Shown: positions 17,361 through 25,886 of the stretch, piece by piece
Position numbering within the stretch: position 1 is the first letter of the stretch
Layout of the letters: each line of letters begins with the position of its first letter
Assembly: GCF_900099695.1 (NCBI RefSeq)
Contig: NZ_FNCY01000001.1
Location: 496,001-560,000, forward strand
From: Propionivibrio dicarboxylicus
GTDB lineage: Bacteria; Pseudomonadota; Gammaproteobacteria; Burkholderiales; Rhodocyclaceae
Reading direction: 5' to 3'
DNA length: 64,000 nt
Translations under genes and position numbers: made by a program
Notes under the pieces: generated by a model
Told to the model about the DNA's origin: nothing
Databases searched by the model: none
What the model saw: only the letters and a program-made list of their open reading frames with translations

Positions 17361-18320
17361 ATGAAAAAAACAATCCTGGCACTGCTTGCCAGTGCGTTCG
17401 TTGCTACGGCAGCGCATGCCGCGTTTCCGGACAAGCCGGTGACGATTACCGTGCCGTTCCCGCCGGGCGGCTCGACCGACATGCTGGCGCGCATCATGAC
17501 GCCGAAGATGAGCGAAAAGCTCGGCCAGCCGGTCATCGTCGAAAACAAACCGGGCGCGACCGGTGCCATCGGCGCCGCGCAAATCAAGCGTGCTGCGCCG
17601 GATGGGTACAACGTCCTCTGCGCCTCGATCGGCGTCTGGGCCGCTAATCCCTTCCTGCAGAAGAACCTGGCCTATGATCCAGCCAAGGACTTCGATCTCC
17701 TGATGGTCGCCGTCAAGTCGCCCAACATCCTCGTCGTCAATCCGAACGTGCCGGCCAAGGATGTCAAGGAACTGATCGCCTATCTCAAGCAGAAGAACGG
17801 CAAGGTGAGCTTCCCGTCGTCGGGCGCCGGTTCGTCGGACCACCTGTCGATTGCGCTGTTCTGGATGATTACCAATACCACCGGTATCCACGTGCCCTAC
17901 AAGGGCGGCGGCCCGGCGATCGCCGATCTCGTGGCGGGCCACGCCGAGGTGTCGTTCCAGAACCTCAACAACGTGATCCAGCACATCAAGGCCGGCAAGC
18001 TGCGCGCGCTGGCGACGACGAGCGAGAAGCGCTCGCCGCTGCTGCCCGACGTGCCGACGATGGTCGAACTCGGCTACCGCGATATGGTGGTGACGTCCTG
18101 GCAGGCCCTGGGCGCGCCGAAGGGGCTGCCGGCCGACGTCAAGGCCAAGCTGCATGAGTCGATGGTCGCTGCACTCAAGGATCCGGAGACGGCGAAGAAA
18201 CTGACCGACCCGGGCTTTGAAATCGTCGCATCGACGCCGGAAGAGTTCTCGCGCTTCCTGAACGCTGAACTGGCCAAGTGGAAGACCGTGATCGAGGTCG
18301 GCAAGATCACGCTCGACTGA
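17361..18320 (+). CDS. tctC: Tripartite tricarboxylate transporter substrate-binding protein (TctC/Bug family)
   Basis: This 319-residue periplasmic receptor has a clear signal peptide (MKKTILALL, cleavage after AHA near residue 20). The Bug-family opening follows: PVTITVPFPPGGSTDMLAR, then VENKPGATGAIG near residue 65 and HVPYKGGGPAIADLVAGH near 180. It gives its ligand to the TctBA permease encoded next. Placement inside the aldarate operon makes glucarate or galactarate the likely ligand. E. coli imports these with MFS permeases (GudP/GarP), so this is an alternative uptake route. The ribosome-binding site GGAGGAGAGG is excellent. Confidence 0.93.
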   Translation: MKKTILALLASAFVATAAHAAFPDKPVTITVPFPPGGSTDMLARIMTPKMSEKLGQPVIVENKPGATGAIGAAQIKRAAPDGYNVLCASIGVWAANPFLQKNLAYDPAKDFDLLMVAVKSPNILVVNPNVPAKDVKELIAYLKQKNGKVSFPSSGAGSSDHLSIALFWMITNTTGIHVPYKGGGPAIADLVAGHAEVSFQNLNNVIQHIKAGKLRALATTSEKRSPLLPDVPTMVELGYRDMVVTSWQALGAPKGLPADVKAKLHESMVAALKDPETAKKLTDPGFEIVASTPEEFSRFLNAELAKWKTVIEVGKITLD

Positions 18321-18361
18321 GCCGGAGAAGGCTTCGCAACACCAATATGAAAAAGCAAACC

Positions 18362-18397
18362 CGGCTGGAGCGGCGGTGATCGCCGCCGCTCCAGCCG
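18362..18397 (+). promoter_or_regulatory. Strong 15-bp stem-loop between tctC and tctB
   Basis: CGGCTGGAGCGGCGG (18362-18376) and its exact complement at 18383-18397 enclose the loop TGATCG. No T-run follows, so it is not an intrinsic terminator. Its place just after the binding-protein gene suggests an mRNA-stabilising hairpin that keeps tctC mRNA more abundant than tctBA mRNA, as known for malE and other binding-protein genes. Confidence 0.7.
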
Positions 18398-18477
18398 CGG
18401 ACAGAGAGAGGCAGTAAAACGTGTCGCAATGCAGTTAAAGCGGCTGGCAACGCAGAAAAGGGTGGACGCAGGGGAAA

Positions 18478-18945
18478 ATGCATATGGGATCATTCATCAA
18501 GCATCCGAAGGACTTTTACGCAGGGTTGATGTACGCCCTGATCGGCATCGGGGCGATCGTCATCGCCAGCGGCTATAACATGGGGTCCAGCGTGCGCATG
18601 GGGCCCGGTTACTTTCCGACGGTACTGGGCGGCTTGCTCGTGCTGGTCGGCAGCATTTCGATCATTCGTTCCTTCACGCATTCGGGCGAGGCGATTCAGC
18701 GCTTCTACTGGAAGGAAATTTTTCTCGTGCTCGGCAGCGTCGTGCTGTTCGGGTTGCTCGTTCGCGGGCTTGGGCTTGCACTCTCGCTGATCCTGTTGGT
18801 CGTCGCCAGCGCCTGGGCGAGCGATAAATTCCGCCTGCGCACGGCCTTGATCCTGGCCGTCGTCACCAGTGCGTTCAGTGCGCTCGTCTTCGTCAAGGGA
18901 CTTGGGCTGCCTTTTGTCATCTTCGGCCCGTGGCTCGGCCTGTGA
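18478..18945 (+). CDS. tctB: Tripartite tricarboxylate transporter small membrane subunit
   Basis: This 155-residue integral membrane protein has four predicted hydrophobic helices (about residues 15-33, 40-62, 79-120 as a broken pair, 127-153), typical of TctB. It assembles with TctA to form the sodium- or proton-driven permease. Two in-frame ATGs are near each other (18478 and 18484). The purine-rich AGGGG lies 3 bases before the first and 9 before the second, so the second may be the true start. It is followed by tctA after 9 bases. Confidence 0.88.
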   Translation: MHMGSFIKHPKDFYAGLMYALIGIGAIVIASGYNMGSSVRMGPGYFPTVLGGLLVLVGSISIIRSFTHSGEAIQRFYWKEIFLVLGSVVLFGLLVRGLGLALSLILLVVASAWASDKFRLRTALILAVVTSAFSALVFVKGLGLPFVIFGPWLGL

Positions 18946-18954
18946 GGGGGTTCT

Positions 18955-20454
18955 GTGGAAATTCTGGCTAATCTCTCGCTTGGCTTCAGCACCGCTTTTT
19001 CGCTGGCCAACCTGTTTTACTGTTTCGTCGGCGTCGTCCTCGGCACGTTGATCGGCGTCCTGCCCGGCCTCGGTCCGGTGGCGACGATCGCGATGTTGTT
19101 GCCGGTGACCTTCAGCTTCCAGCCGGTCACCGCGCTGATCATGCTGGCCGGCATCTTCTACGGTGCGCAATACGGCGGCTCGACGACGGCGATTCTCGTC
19201 AATCTGCCGGGTGAGGCCTCGTCGGTGATCACTGCGCTCGACGGCCATGCCATGGCCAAGCGCGGTGACGCCGGCAAGGCCTTGGCGACGGCGGCGATCG
19301 GTTCCTTCATCGCCGGCACCATCGCCACCTTCCTGATCGCGTTGTTTGCGCCTCCCCTGGCCGACATGGCGCTGAAATTCGGTCCGGCCGAATATTTCTC
19401 GCTGCTGGTCCTCGGTCTCGTCGTCTCGATCGTCCTCGCGCACGGCTCGCTGCTTCATGCGCTCGGCATGATTTTCCTCGGCTTGTTGCTTGGCATCATC
19501 GGCACCGACGTCAATTCCGGTGCCGAGCGCTTCACCTTCGGGCAGCCCTGGCTGGCCGACGGCGTCAATTTTGTCGTGTTGGCGATGGGCATGTACGGTC
19601 TCGGCGAGATCATCAACAATCTCGAGAAGAAGGAAACCCGCGACGTCATGGCCAAGAAGGTGTCGGGCTTGCGTCTGTCCTGGGCCGACTTCAAGCAGAT
19701 CCTGGCACCGATCATGCGCGGCACGGTCGTCGGCTCCTTCCTCGGCATCCTGCCGGGGGGCGGTGCAGTGCTGTCGTCCTTCGCGTCGTATGCCGTCGAG
19801 AAGAAGCTCTCGAAGAATCCGATCCCCTTCGGCGAAGGCGCTATCGAAGGCGTCGCCGGTCCGGAATCGGCCAATAACGCCGGTTCGCAGACTTCGTTCA
19901 TCCCGATGCTGACGCTCGGTATCCCGTCCAACCCGACGATGGCGATCATGATCGGTGCGATGATGATCCACAGCATCCAGCCGGGTCCGGCGGTGCTGAC
20001 CGAGCAGCCGGCGCTGTTCTGGGGCCTGATCGCGTCGATGTGGATCGGCAACTTCTTCCTGATCGTGCTCAACCTGCCGATGATCGGTCTCTGGGTGCGC
20101 TTGATCACGGCGCCGTATCACCTGATGTTCCCGGTCATCATCGTTTTCTGCGCAATCGGCGTCATCAGCATCAACAATACCGAGTGGGACGTCTTCATGA
20201 TGGCCTTCTTCGGCTTTGCCGGTTACCTCTTCAGCAAGCTTGAATGCGAGCCGGCACCGATGCTGCTCGGCTTCATCCTCGGTCCAATGATGGAGGAGCA
20301 CCTGCGCCGTGCGCTGTTGATGTCCTCGGGCGACTTCTCGGTGTTCGTGACGCGGCCGCTGTCGGCGACGCTGCTCGCCGTCTCGCTGGTGGCAATGGTG
20401 GTGGTGCTGTTGCCGGCGATCAGCAAGAAGCGTGAGGAAACCTTCAAGGAGTGA
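18955..20454 (+). CDS. tctA: Tripartite tricarboxylate transporter large permease subunit
   Basis: This 499-residue inner-membrane protein has about 11-12 hydrophobic segments. TctA hallmarks include VLPGLGPVATIAMLLPVTF near residue 36, GAQYGGSTTAILVNLPGE near 68, the inverted-repeat partner GILPGGGAVLSSFASYAVEK near 264, and GPESANNAGSQTSFIPML near 302. The start is a GTG at 18955 with a GAGGGGG site; the next possible start would lose the first helix. It completes the aldarate-linked tctCBA set. Confidence 0.93.
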   Translation: MEILANLSLGFSTAFSLANLFYCFVGVVLGTLIGVLPGLGPVATIAMLLPVTFSFQPVTALIMLAGIFYGAQYGGSTTAILVNLPGEASSVITALDGHAMAKRGDAGKALATAAIGSFIAGTIATFLIALFAPPLADMALKFGPAEYFSLLVLGLVVSIVLAHGSLLHALGMIFLGLLLGIIGTDVNSGAERFTFGQPWLADGVNFVVLAMGMYGLGEIINNLEKKETRDVMAKKVSGLRLSWADFKQILAPIMRGTVVGSFLGILPGGGAVLSSFASYAVEKKLSKNPIPFGEGAIEGVAGPESANNAGSQTSFIPMLTLGIPSNPTMAIMIGAMMIHSIQPGPAVLTEQPALFWGLIASMWIGNFFLIVLNLPMIGLWVRLITAPYHLMFPVIIVFCAIGVISINNTEWDVFMMAFFGFAGYLFSKLECEPAPMLLGFILGPMMEEHLRRALLMSSGDFSVFVTRPLSATLLAVSLVAMVVVLLPAISKKREETFKE

Positions 20455-20497
20455 GGCCGGTCGTACGGTGCCGCGCTGCGATGAAAGGATGCAAGCA

Positions 20498-21331
20498 ATG
20501 AAACACGTCAGTCTGCCCGCGGGCGAGTTGGTGCCCGCGCTGGGCATGGGCACCTGGATGATCGGCGAAAGCCGGGCGCGGCGTGCCGAGGAAATTGCGA
20601 CCTTGCAGCACGGCATCGACCTCGGCATGACGCTGATCGACACCGCCGAGATGTACGGCGAGGGAGAATCGGAAAAGCTCGTCGGCGAGGCGATTCGCGG
20701 TCGCCGCGAGCGGGTTTTTCTGGTCAGCAAGGTTTATCCGCACAATGCCGGCGTCAAGGCGGCGCAGGCCGCCTGTGAACGCAGCTTGCGCCGGCTCGGT
20801 GTCGACTGTCTCGATCTCTATCTCCTGCACTGGCGCGGCAGCGTGCCCTTCGAGGAAACGATCGAAGCTTTCGAGGCACTGAAGGCGGCCGGCAAGATCC
20901 GTCATTTTGGCGTCAGCAATCTTGATGCCGATGACCTGAATGAATGGTGCGATGTTACCGGCGGCGAGGCACTGGCGGTCGATCAGGTGCTCTACAACAT
21001 GACGCGGCGCGGCATCGAATGGGATTTGCTGCCCTGGTGTCAGGAACGGCGGATTCCGGTGATGGCATATTCGCCGATCGAACAGGCGCGCCTGCTGCGA
21101 CATCGCGGCTTTTGCGATCTGGCGCGGGAGCGCGGGTGGAAGCCGGCGCAGCTGGCGCTCGCCTGGCTGTTGCAGCGTGACAGTGTGATCGCTATCCCGA
21201 AAGCATCGACGCGCGCGCACCTCGAAGAAAATTTTTCGGCACTACAGTGCCAACTCGACGCGCCGGTGCTGGCTGCGCTCGATCGCCTCTTCCCGCCGCC
21301 AACGCGTGCGACCCCTTTGGAAATGCTGTAA
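20498..21331 (+). CDS. Aldo/keto reductase
   Basis: This 277-residue (beta/alpha)8 NADPH-dependent oxidoreductase shows the full catalytic tetrad: Asp and Tyr in [14 protein letters not shown] near residue 50, Lys in [10 protein letters not shown] near 78, and His in LYLLHWRG near 112. The cofactor loop [14 protein letters not shown] lies near 236. I chose the ATG at 20498, preceded by AAAGGA. Its place between the aldarate transporter and garD suggests it handles an aldehyde or keto sugar linked to uronate/aldarate metabolism, but aldarate pathways do not normally need it. The substrate is unknown. Confidence 0.88.
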   Translation: MKHVSLPAGELVPALGMGTWMIGESRARRAEEIATLQHGIDLGMTLIDTAEMYGEGESEKLVGEAIRGRRERVFLVSKVYPHNAGVKAAQAACERSLRRLGVDCLDLYLLHWRGSVPFEETIEAFEALKAAGKIRHFGVSNLDADDLNEWCDVTGGEALAVDQVLYNMTRRGIEWDLLPWCQERRIPVMAYSPIEQARLLRHRGFCDLARERGWKPAQLALAWLLQRDSVIAIPKASTRAHLEENFSALQCQLDAPVLAALDRLFPPPTRATPLEML

Positions 21332-21351
21332 GCCCCAGTGGAATACCGGAT

Positions 21352-22905
21352 ATGAATGCGAAGAAGCCTGCCAAGCCGCTGTACATCAAGGTGCATGACA
21401 CCGACAACGTCGCGATCGTCGTCAACTCGGGCGGCTTGCCGGCCGGCACCGTCTTCGAAGACGGTCTGACCTTGCGCGAGCACGTGCCGCAGGGACACAA
21501 GGTGGCACTCGTCGATCTGGCGCAGGACGCGCCGATTCTGCGCTATGGCGAAGTCATCGGCTACGCCGAGAAGCCGATTGTGCGCGGGGCATGGATAGAG
21601 GAGTCGCTGGTGCGCCTGCCGGTCGCGCCGCCACTCGAAACCCTGCCGCTGGCAACCAAGGTGCCGGCCCCGTTGCCGCCGCTCGACGGCTACACCTTCG
21701 AGGGCTACCGCAATGCCGATGGCACTGTCGGCACCAAGAACATGCTGGCGATCACGACGACCGTGCAGTGTGTCGCCGGTGTCGTCGATTATGTTGTCAA
21801 ACGCATGAAGGCCGAGCTCCTGCCGAAATATCCCAATGTCGATGGCATTGTCGGGCTCAATCACATCTACGGTTGCGGCGTTGCGATCAACGCGCCGGCG
21901 GCGGTGGTGCCGATCCGGACGATTCACAATCTGGCGCTGAATCCGAATTTCGGCAACGAGGTCTTTGTCGTCAGCCTCGGTTGCGAAAAATTGCCGCCGG
22001 ATCGGCTTCTCAATGAGGGCGGCATTCCTATCAAGGTCGTCAGCGACGACGTCGTCTGCCTGCAGGACGAGAAATTTACCGGCTTCCAGTCGATGGTCGA
22101 CAACATCATGAAGCAGGCCGAAGTGCATCTGGCCCGCCTCAACGCGCGCAAGCGCGAAACCTGTCCGGCGTCCGACCTGATCGTCGGATTGCAGTGCGGT
22201 GGCAGCGACGCCTTCTCCGGCGTGACCGCCAATCCGGCAGTCGGTTATGCCGCCGACCTGCTGGTGCGGGCCGGTGCGACGGTGATGTTCTCGGAAGTGA
22301 CCGAGGTGCGCGACGCGATCCACCTCCTGACGCCGCGCTGCGTCAATGAGGAAGTTGGCAAAGCGCTGCTGCGCGAGATGGCGTGGTATGACAATTACCT
22401 GGCGCTCGGGCAAACCGACCGGGCGGCCAACACGACGCCGGGCAACAAGAAGGGTGGCCTCGCCAATATCGTCGAGAAAGCGATGGGATCGATCGCAAAA
22501 TCCGGCAAGAGCGCCATTTCCGGCGTCATCGCGCCGGGCGAAAAGGTGACGCAGAAAGGCCTGATCTACGCGGCGACGCCGGCCAGCGACTTCGTCTGCG
22601 GCACGCAGCAGCTTGCGTCCGGCATGACGCTGCAGGTGTTCACGACCGGGCGCGGCACGCCCTACGGACTCGAAGCCGCGCCGGTGATCAAGGTGGCGAC
22701 GCGCCGCGATCTCGCCGCCCGCTGGCACGACCTGATGGAGGTCGATGCCGGTACGATCGCCACCGGCGAAGCGACGATCGAAGATGTCGGTTGGGAAATC
22801 TTCCGCCTGATCCTTGACGTGGCGAGCGGGCGCAAGAAGACCTGGGCCGACCAGTGGGGGCTGTTCAACTCGCTTGCCGTGTTCAATCCGGCGCCGATTA
22901 CCTGA
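21352..22905 (+). CDS. garD: Galactarate dehydratase
   Basis: This 517-residue enzyme of the altronate/galactarate dehydratase family converts meso-galactarate to 5-keto-4-deoxyglucarate, so its product enters the same aldolase as gudD's. Long blocks match E. coli GarD (523 residues): [13 protein letters not shown]-like start, [14 protein letters not shown] near 120, [18 protein letters not shown] near 175, [17 protein letters not shown]-like near 285, and the C-terminal [15 protein letters not shown]-terminal SAF-like and C-terminal catalytic domains are both complete. The ATG at 21352 has only a weak GGA. The stop overlaps the lactonase start. Confidence 0.95.
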   Translation: MNAKKPAKPLYIKVHDTDNVAIVVNSGGLPAGTVFEDGLTLREHVPQGHKVALVDLAQDAPILRYGEVIGYAEKPIVRGAWIEESLVRLPVAPPLETLPLATKVPAPLPPLDGYTFEGYRNADGTVGTKNMLAITTTVQCVAGVVDYVVKRMKAELLPKYPNVDGIVGLNHIYGCGVAINAPAAVVPIRTIHNLALNPNFGNEVFVVSLGCEKLPPDRLLNEGGIPIKVVSDDVVCLQDEKFTGFQSMVDNIMKQAEVHLARLNARKRETCPASDLIVGLQCGGSDAFSGVTANPAVGYAADLLVRAGATVMFSEVTEVRDAIHLLTPRCVNEEVGKALLREMAWYDNYLALGQTDRAANTTPGNKKGGLANIVEKAMGSIAKSGKSAISGVIAPGEKVTQKGLIYAATPASDFVCGTQQLASGMTLQVFTTGRGTPYGLEAAPVIKVATRRDLAARWHDLMEVDAGTIATGEATIEDVGWEIFRLILDVASGRKKTWADQWGLFNSLAVFNPAPIT

Positions 22906-23945
22906 TGACCATGTCGTGCGAACGCGACGGCGACGGGACCGATTTCAGGCCGAGTCTGCGCTATCCCGATCCGGCCGTCGAAATCCTCGATCCGGTGTTT
23001 CTCAAGTACCGGATCTACAGTAGTTCGCTCGAGCGACTGGCGACCGGCATGCGCTGGGCCGAGGGGCCGGTTTATCTGCCTGACGAGGCGTGCCTGTTGG
23101 TCAGCGACATCCCGAACAATCGCATCATGAGGTACAGCGAACGGGACGGCAGCTTCACGGTATTTCGCGAGCCGGCGAACTTTTCCAATGGCAATACGCG
23201 CGACCGGCAGGGACGGTTGATCACCTGCGAGCATTCGCTGACGCGGCGCGTGGTGCGGACCGAGCGCGACGGCCGTATCACGGTGCTGGCCGACGGCTAC
23301 GAGGGAAAGCGGCTCAACGCGCCCAATGACGTCGTCGTCAAATCGGACGGCTCGGTATGGTTTTCCGATCCGTTGTTCGGCATCAGTGGTGAGTGGGAAG
23401 GTTTCAAGGCGACGCCTGAACAGGTCGCCACCCATGTCTTCCGCATTGCGCCGGACGGCACGCTCAGCCCGGTGATTTCCGACCTCGTCAACCCGAACGG
23501 GCTGGCATTCTCGCCGGACGAGAAGAAGCTTTACGTGGTCGAGTGGAAAGGCACGCCGAATCGCAGCATCTGGTCTTATGACGTTCGCCTGGATGGTACG
23601 GTGGGCAACAAGACGAAGCTGATCGACGCCGCCGACCACGGCGCGCCAGACGGCTTTCGGGTCGATCGCGACGGTAATTTATGGTGTGGCTGGGGCAGCG
23701 ACGGCACGCTCGAAGCGGAACCGACCGAGGTCGGTGGCGGGCGTCGGGCCTACCGACTGCGGGGCGCGCCGGAAGCGCTCGACGGCGTCAAAGTGTTCAC
23801 GTCGGAGGGCAAACCGATCGGTTTCATCCGCTTGCCGGAACGTTGCGCCAACCTGTGCTTTGGCGGGCCGAAGAACAACCGGTTGTACATGGCCAGTTCG
23901 CATTCCCTGTATGCTTTGTACGTAGAAGCGCAAGGCACCGTCTGA
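22905..23945 (+). CDS. SMP-30/gluconolactonase-family lactonase
   Basis: This 346-residue six-bladed beta-propeller hydrolase opens sugar-acid lactones using a divalent metal. Metal and substrate motifs are MRWAEGPVYLPDE near residue 45 (Glu ligand), RLNAPNDVVVKSDGSVWFSDP near 142, LVNPNGLAFSPDEKKLYV near 197 and the DGFRVDRDGNLWCGW Asp near 250. The start codon overlaps the garD stop by one base, so it is translationally coupled. An aldarolactone, the product of uronate dehydrogenase, is the most fitting substrate here, although no uronate dehydrogenase gene is in the window. Confidence 0.87.
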   Translation: MTMSCERDGDGTDFRPSLRYPDPAVEILDPVFLKYRIYSSSLERLATGMRWAEGPVYLPDEACLLVSDIPNNRIMRYSERDGSFTVFREPANFSNGNTRDRQGRLITCEHSLTRRVVRTERDGRITVLADGYEGKRLNAPNDVVVKSDGSVWFSDPLFGISGEWEGFKATPEQVATHVFRIAPDGTLSPVISDLVNPNGLAFSPDEKKLYVVEWKGTPNRSIWSYDVRLDGTVGNKTKLIDAADHGAPDGFRVDRDGNLWCGWGSDGTLEAEPTEVGGGRRAYRLRGAPEALDGVKVFTSEGKPIGFIRLPERCANLCFGGPKNNRLYMASSHSLYALYVEAQGTV

Positions 23946-23980
23946 CCCGTGCGGCCGGCGATTCCCGACGGCGCAGACGC

Positions 23981-25708
23981 TTAGCCTTCGGTCTTCTCGG
24001 CGCCGCTGCGTGCGCTGCCGGGGGCCGAATCGATCCCGTACTTGCGCGCGACGCGCTGATAGAGTTCGCGCGCCGAAATGACCTTGGGATGGCGCGGTTC
24101 CTTCGCCTGGGCCTGTTCGATGAAGCGCAGGCCGAGATCGGCGTAGTCGTTGACCCAGCCGCGCTGTTCGATCAGTGTGAAGATCGCTTTGCTGGCGTTG
24201 ACGAGGAACTGCAGGTTTGGCACGCGCTGTGCCGTTTCGATGAGCATCTTGACCGAGGTGTCGAGATCGCCGCTGCGGGCGGCAAGCACACCGCGGTTAT
24301 TGAGGTCGACGATTTCGCGGCTGATCTTGTCGAGCAGGGACTGTCCGGCTTCGGCCATGCCAGCCTTGGCGAACACGTCCTCGATGCGGGCGATCAGGTG
24401 GCGGTCCTCGTAGTTTTCCGTGGCGACCTTGGAGAAAATCTCCTGGGCCTTGCCGGTTTCGTTGTTCGCCAGGCAGGCGTGGGCGAGGTCGACGACGATT
24501 TTTTGCGACAACTGCGCCGGGTTGTCGTCGCCCTGAAGTTCTCCGTGCAGTGTCAGGGCCTTGTCGAGCGCCTCCTTGGCACGATCGGCGGCGCCTTCGC
24601 TGTGAGCGCAGAGGCTGTCCATCACCAGCGCGGCCATTTCGCCGTGTTTGCTGCCCCGCCAATCGCGGCGCAGGTCCTCGACCACCTTTTTGGCCTCGCT
24701 GACATGCTCGTTGTCGATCATTGCGCGCGAGAGATTGGTGTAGTCGTCGATGCTGCGCAGCGACGATCCCTGGCGACGATCGAGGACCCGGCCATAGGCG
24801 TCTTCGGCGGTGTCGAGGTCCTGGTTGCGGACGGCGATGTCACCGACCAGGCGCTGGCGGATCGTATTGTTGGGGGAAATGCCGGCGGCTTGTTGCAGAA
24901 CGGACTGTGCTTCGGGGAGCCGTCCCATTTCCTCGCGCACGCTGGCGACGAAGTCGTAGGCGGCGAGGAACTCGGGAAAGTCCTCGATCAGGTCAGTGGC
25001 GAGCAGTTCCGCTTGTTCGAGCTGCTCCTCACCGCGCAACGCGATCGCCATACCCATGCGGGCCCAGGCCGGCGGCGTCGGCGTGTCGAGCACGCGCTGA
25101 TAAATTTGCTTGGCATCGTCGTAGCGACCCAGCGTGTTGAGCGTTTCGCCCTTGAAGCGCAGGCAGTCGAAAACGAAAGGCGTGTTCTGCGCCAGCAGCG
25201 TGTCGCAATGGTTCAGGGCGCTGGCGTAGGCGCCGCGGTCGAGCGCCTCGAGAACCCGCGCGAAGTGCCGCTTCTTGTGAATGGCGCGGGCGAGGCGGCC
25301 CTGCAACTGATCGGCGGTGAAGGGCTTGATCAGATAATCGTCGGGGGCGAGCTCGGCCAGGGAAACGACGTTGTGATAACCGCGTTCGGCGGTAATGACG
25401 ATGAATACCGTCGACGACGCGATCAGATGCTGTTGGCGCAGTTCCTCAAGCAGTTGTTGACCGTCCCGGCCGTCATCGAGGTGATAGTCGGTGAGGATGA
25501 TGTCGAAGTCATTGGCCTTGACCTGGCGGACGACTTCCGCCGCCGTTCCTGCGCCGTGGATCGACTTGACGCCGAGCGTCGACAGGATGATGCGCATCGA
25601 GTTGCGCGCGCCGATATGACGATCGACGAGCAGAACCCGCATGCGGGCGAGGTCCTTGCTCAGTGAAAAGAGCAAATCTGCGGTGAGGGAGGAATCCGGC
25701 TGGGCCAT
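23981..25708 (-). CDS. Response regulator with tetratricopeptide-like repeats (no DNA-binding output)
   Basis: This 575-residue cytoplasmic protein has a CheY-like receiver at residues 20-145. The phospho-acceptor Asp is in IILTDYHLDDG and the conserved Lys in YLIKPF. The rest (about 150-570) is a series of 34-residue-type helical repeats (for example LNTLGRYDDAKQIYQRVLD and AELLATDLIEDFPEFLAAYD). There is no helix-turn-helix or enzymatic output, so it probably works through protein contacts. The ATG at 25708, with AAGGTG upstream, starts just before the receiver. No histidine kinase is adjacent. Confidence 0.88.
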   Translation of the reverse strand: MAQPDSSLTADLLFSLSKDLARMRVLLVDRHIGARNSMRIILSTLGVKSIHGAGTAAEVVRQVKANDFDIILTDYHLDDGRDGQQLLEELRQQHLIASSTVFIVITAERGYHNVVSLAELAPDDYLIKPFTADQLQGRLARAIHKKRHFARVLEALDRGAYASALNHCDTLLAQNTPFVFDCLRFKGETLNTLGRYDDAKQIYQRVLDTPTPPAWARMGMAIALRGEEQLEQAELLATDLIEDFPEFLAAYDFVASVREEMGRLPEAQSVLQQAAGISPNNTIRQRLVGDIAVRNQDLDTAEDAYGRVLDRRQGSSLRSIDDYTNLSRAMIDNEHVSEAKKVVEDLRRDWRGSKHGEMAALVMDSLCAHSEGAADRAKEALDKALTLHGELQGDDNPAQLSQKIVVDLAHACLANNETGKAQEIFSKVATENYEDRHLIARIEDVFAKAGMAEAGQSLLDKISREIVDLNNRGVLAARSGDLDTSVKMLIETAQRVPNLQFLVNASKAIFTLIEQRGWVNDYADLGLRFIEQAQAKEPRHPKVISARELYQRVARKYGIDSAPGSARSGAEKTEG

Positions 25709-25886
25709 GAGCGCGCACCTTACGCGAGCCTGATCTTCCGGGCAAGCAGGTATGACCGTTGCAATCTGACGCATGTCACCGAATTCATTCGGAATTTTTC
25801 CTGGTAATACTGGAAACCTGTTATTTTTCATGGAATTGGCGTAGAATCCGCAACCCTCCCGATTTGCTTGTGCTGGATATTTCCTC

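Noticed and set aside
18362-18397. The hairpin as an intrinsic terminator of tctC
   Set aside because: No T-run follows, and tctB and tctA downstream clearly belong to the same transport system.
18490-20730. A 746-residue minus-strand frame opposite tctB and tctA
   Set aside because: Very high Asp, Arg, Gln and His content is what results from reading a membrane-protein gene backwards; no plausible protein.
25709-25886. A replication origin upstream of mnmG
   Set aside because: The mnmG-rsmG-parAB order suggests one could be near, but no DnaA boxes (TTATCCACA type) or AT-rich unwinding block are seen in this gap.
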